64,000 nt of DNA, from positions 2,294,001-2,358,000 of the forward strand of contig NW_008805064.1 of the NCBI RefSeq assembly GCF_000004825.1, written 5' to 3'. Each line of letters begins with the position of its first letter. The stretch's first letter is position 1. The notes under the pieces are model-generated. The model had not been told where the DNA came from and ran no database searches. It saw only the letters and a list, made by a program, of their open reading frames with translations. Source of the stretch: Heterostelium album PN500 (lineage: Eukaryota > Evosea > Eumycetozoa > Acytosteliales > Acytosteliaceae). Below, piece after piece: positions 49,695 through 61,175 of the stretch. Made by a program: the position numbers and the translations under genes.

Positions 49695-51299
49695 ATGTCA
49701 CTTGAAGTACATGGTAATAAGAGTATGAATTTGGATCAGATACTTCTGACCAATATACAATCCTCACAGTATTTTAAGAGTTTATAGTATGTATAAATAA
49801 ATAATAAATAATAAATATATAATCACTTTAATCAATTAACACTAACATTACTATTATTATTTTTAGTAATTTAAAAACATATCATGAAGTTTTAAGTGAA
49901 ATCAATAATCACGTTGAATATCTTTGTAAGTATCATACGATTGGATGACCGCGGTGATAAAAAATATACCTTTATGGTTTGATATTATATATTATATGAT
50001 AACAAATATAGTTTTGAAATCACAAACAAACAAACAAACAAACAAACATTATTAAAATGCCTTGATTTGAATTGCCAATGGCTTGTAAGAAAGACCTACT
50101 ACTTCTTGAATCTATCTACTTTTCTTATTTTTAAAAGTATCTCTAATTAACGAATGTTACTAACCATATTTGATCAATTGAATAATAATAATAATAGGTC
50201 CATATATACCAAATACAAAGACGCCATCCAGTGCATATTGTCTACTGTTCAAATTGTACACTATGAAGATGACAGAGAATCAAATGAATGGTATAGTCAC
50301 ACACGACTCACCCTTTGTAAGAGCTGTTGGATTTCTCTATCTCCGTTATTGCTTTCCACCTGCCAATCTTTGGTCATGGTGGGGAGAGGCTCTCGGTGAC
50401 CAGGAAACTATTAAAGTTACACCAAGAAGTGATCCAATGTATGTATATATTCAAGTAATTGTTAATTAACAATAAATAATGAAATAAAGTTACTAATATT
50501 TAATTGTTATTCTATTTTTAATTATAGAACTGTCGAAGAACTATTGATACAGCTAGTAAGAGAACAAAGATTTGCAGATACAATACTACCTAGAATACCA
50601 GTCAAGGTTATGAAAGAGCTAGAAGACAAAATATCAGAGTACGAAAAGGAAGTGGGTTACACCATAGGCAAGAAGGACAATGGAAAGCAAAACAACAACA
50701 ACAACAACAACTACAGAAACAACAGTGCTGGTGGAAGAGACAAATTCAGTGAAAAGAGAAACAGCAGAGATAGAGACAACAGAGATAGATACCACAACAA
50801 TAATAATAGCAATAGAGATAGATATGATGATAGAGACAACAGAGATAGAAATAGAAACAACAGATACGATGATAGGGACAGATATGACGATAGAGACAGA
50901 GATAGAAACTATCGTGATAGATATGACGACAGAGATAGAGATAGAGACAGATATGATGACAGAGATAGAAACAGAGGTAGTAGTGGTTCTTACAAAAGAA
51001 GTAGAAGCAGAAGCAGAAGTAACAGTCGTGACAGATACAATAACAGAGACAGCAGAGACAATAGATATGATGAGAGAGATAGAAAAAGAAATAGATCAAG
51101 TCGTAGCAGAAGTAGAAGTAGAAGTAGGGATAATGAAAGAAATGATAATCAACAACAACAACAACAACAATCGTCATCAACTACAACTACTACCAACAAC
51201 AATAACAATAGCAATAACAATCAACAAGAATCAGAACAACTTAAGAAACTACGTGAGCTATACGGTGCCACCTCTAACCAAGTATCTTTAGATAATTAA
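49695..51299 (+). CDS. prpf38B: PRPF38-type pre-mRNA splicing factor with RS domain
   Basis: Four exons: 49695-49786, 49867-49925, 50198-50438, 50528-51299; 387 aa, with phases 2, 1 and 2 agreeing. Prp38 joins the tri-snRNP/B complex and is needed for spliceosome activation. The Prp38 domain covers about residues 10-180: MNLDQILLTNIQSSQYFKSL, NLKTYHEVLSEINNHVEYL, AYCLLFKLYTMKMTENQMNG, GFLYLRYCFPPANLWSWW, and RFADTILPRIPVKV. The rest is a long Arg/Asp/Ser-rich region (RDRY, DRDR and SRSRSRS repeats) typical of the PRPF38B branch, then a Gln/Asn/Thr stretch. Confidence 0.94.
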
Positions 51300-51614
51300 A
51301 ATTACTTTACTCTATACTAACAATAAAAAAAAAAGTATTTAAATATCACATATTATCACAGTTATTATTTCTTTTCTTTTTTTTTTTTGATTTTATTTTA
51401 GATCTAATTGTATATCTCTTAATTATAAATAATTTAAATGTATTGTTTTTTTTTTTTTTTTTTGGTATTATATATATATTTTTTAAATTTATTATTAATA
51501 AACTTTTTTGTAACAAAAAAAAAGAATCAAAGATAAAAATACCAATTCTTCTCTAACTTTGTTTGATTTCCCCCACTACTGTTTACTTGTTTAGAATTAT
51601 GATTGTCTTCAAGT
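51300..51614. other. Intergenic spacer between convergent genes
   Basis: AT-rich 3' flanks of PRPF38 and the SERBP1-like gene; no gene seen. Confidence 0.6.
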
Positions 51615-52457
51615 TTAAGCCTTGAGCTCTGGGAAGTCGGTTGAGGTCAATTCTGGGATCTTCTTGTTCTCAGTCTTGCTGGAGACTTGCTTTTGTCCCT
51701 TTCTTGGTGGCTTGTTGCTTGATTGGATCGATGGCTTAGTTTCCAAACTGATGAGAGTCTTCTTTGAGTTTTTCTTTTCCTTGGCGGCAGACTTGGTGGC
51801 GGACTTGACGGTTTCCTTTTGGATTGGAGCGTACTCTTCCCATTGGTTGGTCTCACCCTCACCGGCTTGTCTGAGCTTCAATGGTTGGACTTGTGGAGCC
51901 TCAGCTTGTTGTTGCTTTTGGTACTCTTCCAAGGTGATGTTGGTGTCCTTTGGAGCTTGAGTCTCGGCGGTCTCAGTGGTGGCGGCGACGGCGGTGGCGG
52001 TCTCCTCGGTGGTCTCAGTGACGGCGACGGCAGCCTCAGTGTTTTGGACTTCTTGAGTTTGTGAACCCCAGTTACCCTTACCGGCACCTCCCTTCTTGAC
52101 TTCACCGGCTGGTCTACCAGTACCAGACTTACGGTCGAATTGACGTCCACGTGGAGCACCAGAGGCGTCGGTACGTGGGGTACGGGTGTGTGGCTTACTG
52201 TCTCTCTTTGACGAGGACTTTTGGAAGTCTTCACCTTGAACCTCAGTTCTTGGCTTACGCTCAGTCTTACGCTCACCGTTGACACGGGCTGGCTTGTCTC
52301 CCTTGACAACCTTGCTTTCAGCTGGCTTCTTCTCAGCTTGGGCTGGCTTCTTGGCAGCAGTGACTGGTGCCTTGGTGGCTGGCTTAACATCCTTTACGAC
52401 CTTTTCTTGTGGCTCTTCATTGTCGTCTTGAAGAAGATCGAAAAGGTTCTTGCTCAT
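51615..52457 (-). CDS. SERBP1/HABP4/Stm1-like ribosome-binding protein
   Basis: Single exon, 280 aa. Family features in order: N-terminal NLFDLLQDD, a Lys/Ala/Pro-rich region, a central basic stretch (APRGRQFDRKSGTGRP...GAGKGNWGS), an acidic Thr/Ala/Glu stretch, and TLEEYQKQQQ. A Lys-rich C-terminus ends TSTDFPELKA. SERBP1/Stm1 proteins bind mRNA and clamp idle 80S ribosomes during starvation, a condition that starts dictyostelid development (role here inferred). Codon use is strongly biased to CTT/TTG, ACC, GTC and AAG, as for a highly expressed gene. Confidence 0.88.
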   Translation of the reverse strand: MSKNLFDLLQDDNEEPQEKVVKDVKPATKAPVTAAKKPAQAEKKPAESKVVKGDKPARVNGERKTERKPRTEVQGEDFQKSSSKRDSKPHTRTPRTDASGAPRGRQFDRKSGTGRPAGEVKKGGAGKGNWGSQTQEVQNTEAAVAVTETTEETATAVAATTETAETQAPKDTNITLEEYQKQQQAEAPQVQPLKLRQAGEGETNQWEEYAPIQKETVKSATKSAAKEKKNSKKTLISLETKPSIQSSNKPPRKGQKQVSSKTENKKIPELTSTDFPELKA

Positions 52458-54900
52458 CTATAAATTTTTAATTATAATTATCTATATTAATTTCTTGCTG
52501 TTCAAATATAATCTAGTTGCTTGGTGTAATAGAATCTCTTTATACATGACAATGACAATCTTATCTTAAGATCTAACTAACAAATACTATAAATATATAA
52601 ACAAAAAAAAAAAAAAAAAAAACAAATACTACAATCTCTTGATGTGATAGTACTATTCTTTTGTTGTTGTTGTGTTGTTATTATTATTATTATTCATATC
52701 TGAATCTGAAAACTATTAAATATCTTAATAACTAAATACTTTGATTCTGATTTTCATTTGATACTTTATGTATAGATTGATTATAGATGTGTAGATATAT
52801 AGTATTGTATTGAATACATATTCTATTATTATTATTGATATTATTATTTATTATAAACAAATAATTTTTATTTATTTGTTTATATTATTATTATTTTATT
52901 TTATTTTTATAACTAATTTTGATAAAGCTAAATAAATAAACTAAATAGATATTCAATATAGTATATAGTAGTAGTGTATAGTATAAAATGTAGAGTATAT
53001 TATGTGTTTGGGCAAAAGTTGAAAGTTATGCGATTCGTCTGTGGTGGCGAATTTTGGGTGAGACAACATTGTATCCTGTATCCTGTTATTGTCTATCTGG
53101 TGGGTTATTGATTCTTTGATGAGATATCCCTAGTGTATCCTGTGTATCTCATTGAATGCAGTAGATTGATATATGCCATGTATAAGAGATTCTACTTGTT
53201 ACTCATAACTGCTATACTTACTTTCTAACTGTGTATATGTTGGAGAGGAAATGGTTACAATGATAGAGGAAATTCTACTATGAGGAAGGGAGACCCACTC
53301 TAAAAAAATATTTTGGTTTTTCACTGAGTGAGTGTGCCAGAATTTTTTCGAGCGGTTTCAGGGGGAGCGTTCACCTCGCACCGCCATCTTCCAGAGGAAT
53401 TATTCAATTCGACAACACACCTTAAAATAATACCAAAATTTATTATTTTTTTTAAAAAAAAATTTTCACTCCAAACATTGTTTTTTGATATTTTTTTTTT
53501 AATAATTTTTTTATTTTTAATTTTTTACAGAGAGCAAGGCGAGACAATCCAAACGAGAAGTCGCCTATTGGCCAATAATGATGTGCACACATGTCTCAAG
53601 AATAATAATGAGAAGATAAGAAGAAAGGAGAATAGGATGGTTCTCAGAGTTAAGATGCTTTGATTAAAAAAAAAAAAAAACAACATTGCAGATTTATTTT
53701 ATCTTAGTTGATATTAGTAATTCTTATAATATTTTATTTGTTCAGCAACGAGGCCATATTTCTGACTTGATTTGGTTTTTCATGTTCATTTAGTTCACAA
53801 TTTGTCAAAGAGTTATATGTTTTAACATAATTATGTAATCATAATAATCATAATATTATCAAACATTTCTTCTATATAGTAAAATAAAGATTAAAAAATG
53901 TTGATTGTGCATTGAAAATGAGAAAATAATTTTAATTGATTTAAGACTTTTTTTTTTTCTAAGAGGACCAATAATCATTACACCTTTTAATTTTTCACAA
54001 AAATTTTTGTTTTTTTTTTGTTTTTATTGCAAGTTTTTTTTTTTAACAAACTATTTTTGTAAGGCTTTTTGACAGGTTGAAAACTTATATAAATATATAT
54101 ATAGATAAATATAATTACTTTAGCTAGCTATATCAGTAGATATTGTAATATTAATAATTATAGAATTAGAAAAGAAAAAAGTAAATATCGAAATCAATAG
54201 AGCGAGTTGCGCTGCGTGTTCTAAATTGTCAGAAATATAAATATTGTTACAGTGTTGTACATGTCATTTAATTTGTTTTAATAGAATAAAATTCAAAGAA
54301 TGGAAAAGGTATTCTAAAGGTTTAATTCAATACTTTGGATATTTGTTTTTTTTTTTTTTTGTATTTTTTTTAAAAAAATAAATATTAATTAAATTTAAAA
54401 CAGATATTACCCCCACATAACTATTGTTAAATTAATATTCAATTGTTGTTGGTTGTCACCACTACCACTACGACTACTAAAAAATAAAACTTTTTATAAC
54501 TATCGATTTTATTTATTTATAATTTTTAGATTCATACATACACATTTTGGTCTTCATACATACACTTGCACACTTGCACATTTGCACATACACACACAAA
54601 CAAGAACCAACCTACCCATTTTCATTATCTTACTTTTACTTACTTATACTGGTTGTTTTGTTTGTTTGTTTGTTTTTTAATTGTTCTTTTTTAATTGTTT
54701 TTTTTTTTAGGATATTTATTCTAACTTCATTCTTTTTTTTTGTCGCACTTTTTAATTTTGTTTGTTGATTGGTTTTTTTATTAATATTTTATTTATCTAA
54801 ATATATTATATAGTTAAATTTCAAAAGTTAATAAAGTATAGGAGGGATCATTGTAATATAAATAAAAAGTGGTATATAGATATAAACAAGCGAATATAGA
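52458..54900. other. Long intergenic region with unexplained GC-richer patches
   Basis: About 2.4 kb. Most is AT-rich with long T-runs. Two stretches, about 52985-53300 (with three TGTATCCTG copies) and 53330-53425 (with GGTTTCAGGGGGAGCG), are clearly less AT-rich than normal spacers. They could hold a non-coding RNA or untranslated exons. A candidate exon at 53531-53663 is listed separately. Confidence 0.4.
53531..53663 (+). CDS. Candidate 3' exon, unknown (low support)
   Basis: After a strong T-rich stretch ending TTTTTTACAG, a frame of 43 codons (GETIQTRSRLLANNDVHT ... MVLRVKML) runs to a TGA. The block is GC-richer and basic. I cannot find a convincing upstream exon with an ATG; the GC-richer segment at 53330-53425 is the nearest possibility. 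It may be a real terminal exon or a chance frame. Confidence 0.25.
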
Positions 54901-56960
54901 ATGAGTAGCACCAATTCAATTGATAAACTCGAAAAGTCAATTTTAGCAGCACAAGAAGAGATCAAGGCATTGGAATCAAGACAAGCATCAACCGATGTCG
55001 AAATCAATAGCCTTATCGAGTTGGCCATCTCTCACAGATCGTCACCTGTCAACAAAGAACGTTTAAATTCATTATTTACTTCATCCGTAAGCTCAAATCA
55101 ATCAATCAATCAATCAGTCAATCAATCAATCACAATAGATCATTGAATTAATTAAGTTTTGATTTATTGTTATTATTATTTTTGTAGATTCAAGATTTAA
55201 GAGCGAAAGCATCAAAGATTCAATCGGTTATATCGTTGAAACAAGAGTTGGTAAATTGTTTGATAAATACAGAGCAACACGATCGTGCACAGGACATATG
55301 GAATCAGTTGAGAGAGAGTTCCTTCAAGCTTTCACCCAACGGTTCAAAGGATGTCAATACTACTTCGGTCACTGTTGCCTCGGATGCAGTAGTGCAGTCG
55401 AATTCACCAGATACTTCGTCGATCACTAGCAGCGCAGCGAGCGGATTGGAAGATCTCTCGATCAAGGAGGAGGAGAAGGAAATCACAAAATGGGAAATCG
55501 ACAAACAGGACATCATTATCAATCGTGATGCCAAGATCGGTGCCGGTGCATTCGGTTCGGTCTTCAAGGGATCGGTGCGTGGCAAGGAAGTAGCCATCAA
55601 GAAACTTACACAGCAGTTCTACGATGAAACTGTGCTCAATGAGTTCCGTAAGGAGGTCTGTCTCATGACCAAGTTGCGTAATCCTCATTTGCTGCTTTTC
55701 ATGGGTGCCTGCACCACCCAAGGAAACTTGAGTATCGTCACAGAGCTCATGCCCAAGGGTTCGGTACACGCGCTCCTCAAATGTAAAGAGGACAGTGCAG
55801 ACTTTATAGATTTTAAACGTGCCATTCTCATTGCAAGAGACACATCGCTTGGAATGAACTGGCTGCATCTCTCGTCGCCACCCATTCTGCATCTCGACCT
55901 CAAGCCAGCCAATCTTTTGGTAGACAACAACTGGGTTGTCAAGGTTGCCGATTTCGGTTTGAGTAAGATCAAGAAGGAAGGTAAATCATCGGGACAAGCC
56001 GGTTCACCTCTATATATGTCACCAGAGATGCTGCTAAACAGAGAGTACGACGAGAAGAGTGATGTCTACTCATTCTCGATGTTGCTATGGGAGATGCTCA
56101 CAAAGTTGGAGCCATACAACGGATTCTACAAAAACTACAACGATTTGGTCGATGGTGTCACCAACAAGAAGAATCGTCCAACACTCAACGAAAACTGGGG
56201 ACCACGTTTGAAGGATCTGCTGATTCGTTGTTGGGACCACCTCCCAAATCGTCGTCCTTCTTTCGAGGACATCACTCGTCAGAAGCTTTTGGATCATATT
56301 TTGATTGAGGGTGTACTGAGCGATGGAAACGCCCGTCAGTTCTGGACACACAACTTCCTTGGACGTGAGGAGATCACTTGGAATCAATTTTACACATCGT
56401 TCTGCACATCATTTGGTGTCGACATGAAGTCGAATCCACAGGACTGCCTAAAGATCAAGTGTTTGAAGTTGCTGTTGGTTTCGATCGATTCAGAGTCAGT
56501 AAAGATTGAAGATTTTGGAAGATTTTTAGGATGGTTCGGACCATTGAACTCTGGTAACGAAGTTTTGGAGCGTGTTTTGTCGGTGTGCTCACTCAAAGGT
56601 TTCTTGGGTGAGACTTCATCAAAGAACGTTATTCAGTTCCTCGCCAACAAGAAGTCCGGTACCTACATCGTTCGTTTCAGTAGTACCGATCCAGGTTGTT
56701 ACGCACTCTCCTACGTTTCAAAGAATAAGGATATAGCACATGCCAAGATCATCCATAAGCCAGGACACGGTTACATTCATATGGGTGGATCCACTCACTA
56801 TCCATCATTGGATGAACTCATAAAGAACACCGGTAAGCTTCTTGGACTCAAAGATCCATTCGAAGGTGGTCAGTTCTATGCTTTAATTTATGCATCAAAG
56901 AATCCACAAACCAACCATCCACCAGCATATGTAGCTGTTGCTCCATCTCGTAAAGTTTAA
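54901..56960 (+). CDS. Shk-family kinase: TKL kinase domain followed by SH2 domain
   Basis: Two exons: 54901-55086 and 55188-56960, phase 0, 652 aa. An N-terminal coiled-coil region (about 1-90) and a Ser/Thr linker precede a kinase domain at about 165-440. That domain has GAGAFGSVFKG, VAIKK, the catalytic loop HLDLKPAN (Leu in place of the usual Arg of HRD), DFGLSK, and SPLYMSPE. A linker follows, then an SH2 domain (about 533-640) with the phosphotyrosine pocket motif YIVRFSS. This kinase-then-SH2 order is the dictyostelid Shk family, which signals from membranes. The SH2 domain should target phosphotyrosine proteins. Which of shkA-E it matches was not determined. Confidence 0.93.
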
Positions 56961-57326
56961 AATTTAAATTCAATAATAATAATAATAATAGTAATACACT
57001 GCAATATAAATTAAAAATACAAAACAAAACATATGTACAATCCAAACAAACAAAAAAACAACAATAACTAAATTTGGTTAATCAAAACTTAAACTAAAGT
57101 TGATTAACAAATTTAATAAAAACTGAACCAAAATGGCTAGTGGTTAACATACCTAACTATCAAACAAACCATAGAATCGATATTAAATAAATAATACATC
57201 TTTATTCAACTACGAATATAATTCGTTGCTTTCAAAATGAATTGTTGATATTTTCAATTCCTTTTTTTCTATATGTTTTTTTGTAAAGATAATTTTTTTT
57301 TTTGTTTTTTTTTTCCTTTAAGCTAA
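56961..57326. other. Intergenic spacer between convergent genes
   Basis: AT-rich 3' flanks of the Shk kinase and the CaaX protein; no gene seen. Confidence 0.6.
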
Positions 57327-57712
57327 TTACATGATTGTACAACACTGCTTTCCTCCTGAAGATGCTGCTTTTTTTGATTTTAATTCTAAATATTGCTAAA
57401 ATATTTTGAAAATTGTGTGGAAAATAATAATAAAAAAAAATGTTAGAAATTGTTTGACTTCAAATTGGTATATAGCAGTTTTCTACATACGGCTGTTGTT
57501 AATCCATCGAAAGAAGAGAGTAGTTGATTCTCTTGTAATTGTTTTTTAGCGTCTGGTAAATATAGACCAATATCTGGTGCTGGATTTACATTGATGGCTT
57601 GTCCAATGGCAGCGATGGCCTCTTGTACTGTAAGTGAGCTGTCCAGTCTCAAAGTTTTATAAATTACTGGATAATCGGGTGGAAACTTAATTCTAACTTG
57701 TAATGTCGACAT
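57327..57712 (-). CDS. Small ubiquitin-fold/talin-F0-like protein with CaaX box
   Basis: Two exons: 57712-57491 and 57395-57327, phase 0 (donor GTATGT, acceptor ...AAAATATTTTAG); 96 aa. Residues 1-74 look like a ubiquitin-like beta-grasp domain of the kind found at the N-terminus of talin/FERM proteins: LQVRIKFPPDYPV, YKTLRLDSSLTVQEAI, IGLYLPDAKKQL. The second exon adds YLELKSKKAASSGGKQCCTIM: a basic Ser/Gly linker and a C-terminal C-T-I-M CaaX box with an extra Cys in front. This predicts farnesylation and possibly palmitoylation, so a membrane-anchored stand-alone module. Without the second exon the CaaX box would be missed. I know no named homologue. Confidence 0.8.
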
Positions 57713-60000
57713 TATTTTGAAGAAAAAATGTTATATATGAATGGTTGGTTGTTGGGTGATGTTGGAACTGGGATTGTTTGAAATAATCTTTGAACAAATT
57801 GGAATTTTATATATCCGACAAAAATTGGATATATAATTTAGAAATGTGATAAATAAATAAATAGAAGACGATCTAAGTATACTGTGTAAAATAAAAGTTT
57901 TCTGGTTAGTTCCTTCTTTCTTTTTGTTTTTTACTTTAAAGTTTTTAAAATTGTTGTTGGTTTGGTTGGTTGGTCTTGGAAATTTTTTTTAAAATTTTGA
58001 GATAAAAATGAATGCTGATCAGAAAAGATTGATTAAAATAACAAATAATATAATAAATATAAAAATAGATAGAGACAAGTTATTAAATTTATCAACAACA
58101 AGAATAAATTCAACAGAATAGGAAGAATAGTAAAAGGAGGAACAAATATATAGTAATTTTTTATTAATAAAGTGACGATGGTACTGATGTTGTTGTTGTT
58201 GTTGGATTGATTATAGTTATTGATTGTTGTTGTGCAGTATCAGAAGCAGCAGCAGTATTAGTGTTACATACACAGTAGATAACCACAGCACTACAAACTA
58301 AACTCAACCAAATCAAAAATAAACAAACAAAATAAAAACTAACTAAATAAACTAAAAAAACAAACTAAACTAATGAATGATTTTGATGTTACAACCAACA
58401 ACACAATCAACAACAACAGCAGCAGAAGCAGAACATGATGAATGAAATATGAGTATATGAGTTAACCAAACATTATTAATGAATTCACTTGTGATTTGAA
58501 AATAAGATTTATTTTTTTATCAACTATTTGACTGTGTGGTGTTTGATTTTAATGTGATTTATATTTTATGTCTGATTGGTATTGAGAGAGTGTGTTAAGT
58601 TACTCGGAACAACAACAATAATGAGGGAGAGAAGAGAGAATTGAATTTTCATATTTAAACCACAAATTTAAATAATTCATCAAACAAATACACACAAAAA
58701 CACAAACACATCACACATTCCAATCAAAAAAAAAAAACCACATTGATCAAACCCAACTCTAAATATATATTTACTTTTTTTTTAAACCATATTATTTAGT
58801 TTAAAAGTGTGTATGAATTACAATTAAAATATATGTTTTAAATGATAATGATATGTGGAGGATTCTGATGATTGAATTTAAACACCAATTTTAAAATGAG
58901 TACTATGTGTTTTGTTGTAAAGATTTTCTTGGATCATAACAACAAAGATATAAAATGTGCCAATAAACCAAACCATACCAAACCAACAGCTATTTTATAC
59001 TTTTTTTTTTTTGTTTGCACTATGTTTTTTTATGACAACTACTTTTAAATAATATAAAATTTTTGGTTAAATTTTAATTTTAGAGATAGATTATTTTGAT
59101 ATATGAATAAATAATAAATAAATAATGATTAATAATTAATAAATAATAAATAAAGAGTTTAATTTTATAAAACTATAAAGAAAATGATTGAAATCCTTTA
59201 AGCTATTTTAAAATAATTGGATAAAGTTGGGTAATCCTTTTTTGATTCATTATTAAAACCCTTTTTTAACATTCTAATAATGAGTTTTTTTATGTTTTTT
59301 TTTTTGCTCATCAATAAAAAAAACACCGATCGAGATCTGGTATTTTTTTTTATTTTCAAAGGTTTGAATCACACCAAAACAAACCACTTGGATACCAAAA
59401 AAAAACATGAAACAATTGTTGAACTGATGGTGATCCAGTTGGCATCCCCTCTAAAACTGTGCTCATATGGTGTGTTTGGTTAGAGTTCTCTCTCGAACAC
59501 AGTTATATAAATATCCAGATTAATTGCAAAATAAAATTCAATCAAGACATACACCACCCTTTTTTTCTTGAAAGGGCAAATCAATGTGTAACCGGTGTGT
59601 GTACAGTGGAATACTTTTTCCGATGATCATTTACTTTACACATTTTATTTGTTTTCTTTGGATTTATATTCTAGTGTAATGAACAAGTTTGGAGAAAGAA
59701 AAAGTAAAAGAAAAAGTTGAGAGTTAGTTAGTTACAAGGTTTGAGACCAGGTGGAGATGAAAACTACAATTTCTAAAAATATCAATTTGTCTTTAAATCT
59801 GACCAATCATGATTTACACACACAAACCACACAACAATGGTCTTTAAATAACCTTATATATTTATGGTTTTTTGGTTTTGTTTTTTTTACTTATCAGCAC
59901 AAAATTTTGCTATTTGTTTGATCACTAACTAGTATTCAAGTTTGATGTGGTGTTGGAGTTGTGTGTGTGTAATCTAATCGTGATTTAACTGATTCATTGA
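57713..60000. other. Long intergenic region with weak gene-like fragments
   Basis: About 2.3 kb, mainly AT-rich. Weak signals are a possible 3' exon at 58164-58297 (-), a 36-codon frame at 59356-59466 (-), and a 32-codon hydrophobic frame at 58878-58976 (-). None could be joined into a gene. Confidence 0.4.
58164..58297 (-). CDS. Candidate 3' exon, unknown (low support)
   Basis: Following a T-rich stretch ending GAGTTTAG, a frame of about 43 codons (SAVVIYCVCNTNTAAASD ... TSVPSSLY) runs to a stop followed by AATAAA. The Ala, Gln and Thr runs come from GCA/CAA/ACA simple repeats, which can mimic coding sequence. No first exon was found. Confidence 0.2.
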
Positions 60001-60774
60001 TTAGCTAATTGCTTCGATTAACTGATCAGGTGAGGTGGTGATGAGCGTAGGTGAGATGAGATGACAATGATCATTAAACAGTGTTAAACACATACCATCT
60101 ATAATATATTTTATACTGTTTCCTGCCAATTGGTAGGGTTTCTTTTGTTCGTTATTTTCCATTGTAAAGTCAGCACCGAGCGATAGAAGCAGATGCACCA
60201 CCTCGTCAAAGCCATACATACATGCAATGTGTGCTGCTGTGTCGCCTTCGACGTTGGTTGAATTGATGTCGTTCTTCTCGGAACTCACGAGACGCTCGAT
60301 GATCGCAGTGTTACCGATTGCAGCGGCACGGTGAATTGGTGCGCTGCCTGTGTCATCCTTTCTGCTCTTTGCACCGTGTTGCAGTAGGAGATCGACGATG
60401 TCCGACTTTCCCTTGGAGGAAGCGTAGTGTAGAGGTGTTCGCTTCGAGTCGTTCTGACAGTTGGCGTCGGCACCGTTCTCCAGAAGCAGCTTTGCCATGT
60501 GAGCGTGACCACAACTGACAGCACTCAAAAGTGGAGTCCATCCACCATCATCACTTGTATTTACCGATTGTTTACATTCATTGATAAGATATTGTACTAT
60601 TACTATTCGACCATTCGATGCTGCCCAATGCAAGAGAGTTCTCTCATCTTCATCGACATCCGATGGTTTCATTCCATCTTGCTCTATAAACTTTTTGAGT
60701 TGGTCCAAATTACCATCTTTGGCAGCTTGAAACAAATCATCTTTTTTCGTTTTACTAAAGAATGGATTTGACAT
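60001..60774 (-). CDS. psmD10: Gankyrin-like ankyrin protein (PSMD10, proteasome assembly chaperone)
   Basis: Read as a single exon, 257 aa. Six to seven ankyrin repeats fill residues ~10-225: DDLFQAAKDGNLDQLKKFI, RTLLHWAASNGRIVIVQYLI, GGWTPLLSAVSCGHAHMAKL, RTPLHYASSKGKSDIVDLLL, SAPIHRAAAIGNTAIIERLV, DTAAHIACMYGFDEVVHLLL. The order and the DEDERTLLHWA and HYASSK signatures match gankyrin/Nas6, which helps assemble the 19S proteasome by binding an Rpt ATPase. Human gankyrin has 226 aa; the last ~30 residues here (after YIIDG) are extra. A GTATGT right after GAT-G could be a donor leading to a shorter tail, so the C-terminus is uncertain. Confidence 0.88.
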   Translation of the reverse strand: MSNPFFSKTKKDDLFQAAKDGNLDQLKKFIEQDGMKPSDVDEDERTLLHWAASNGRIVIVQYLINECKQSVNTSDDGGWTPLLSAVSCGHAHMAKLLLENGADANCQNDSKRTPLHYASSKGKSDIVDLLLQHGAKSRKDDTGSAPIHRAAAIGNTAIIERLVSSEKNDINSTNVEGDTAAHIACMYGFDEVVHLLLSLGADFTMENNEQKKPYQLAGNSIKYIIDGMCLTLFNDHCHLISPTLITTSPDQLIEAIS

Positions 60775-61175
60775 TTCTATCTATTATATATATTAATTTA
60801 ACTTTGTTTTTTTTTTTTTTTGAAAATATTAGTGAAGTTGTTTTTTTTTAATTTGTTTAATTTATTTAATTTTATTTTTTTATATTAATAAATTATTGGG
60901 CGAAATTTGAATCTTGGTTAGTTGTTATAAAAAAATAAAGAATAGAATATAACTTATCGATAGATAAAAAAAAAAAAGGTTAAAGAAGTTCAAAATAAAG
61001 TTTCACGTTCTCATTTACCATTACATATTAAAAAGTTATAATATGTTTTATACGATTGCAGTTGGTTAATAAATGATTGTCAGAATGCTGTTTGTTAATA
61101 TTTTTAAAGATATTTAAATAAATTTATTCTATGACATTAAATTTGTGAAAGTTTGGTTATAAATAGACTATTTAT
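60775..61175. other. Intergenic spacer
   Basis: AT-rich, about 400 bp; no gene seen. Confidence 0.6.

Noticed and set aside
50680-51291. 203-codon Thr/Glu/Ile-rich frame overlapping the PRPF38 RS domain
   Set aside because: It is the other reading of AGA/GAT repeats; the RS-domain frame continues the Prp38 domain.
54450-54900. Plus-strand frames starting MSPLPLRLLKNK and MVFIHTLAHLH upstream of the Shk kinase
   Set aside because: ACA/CAT and TTT repeats give spurious frames; this is the kinase 5' flank.
58878-58976. 32-codon hydrophobic minus-strand frame starting MVWFIGTFYIF
   Set aside because: A poor start context and no partner exon; likely chance.
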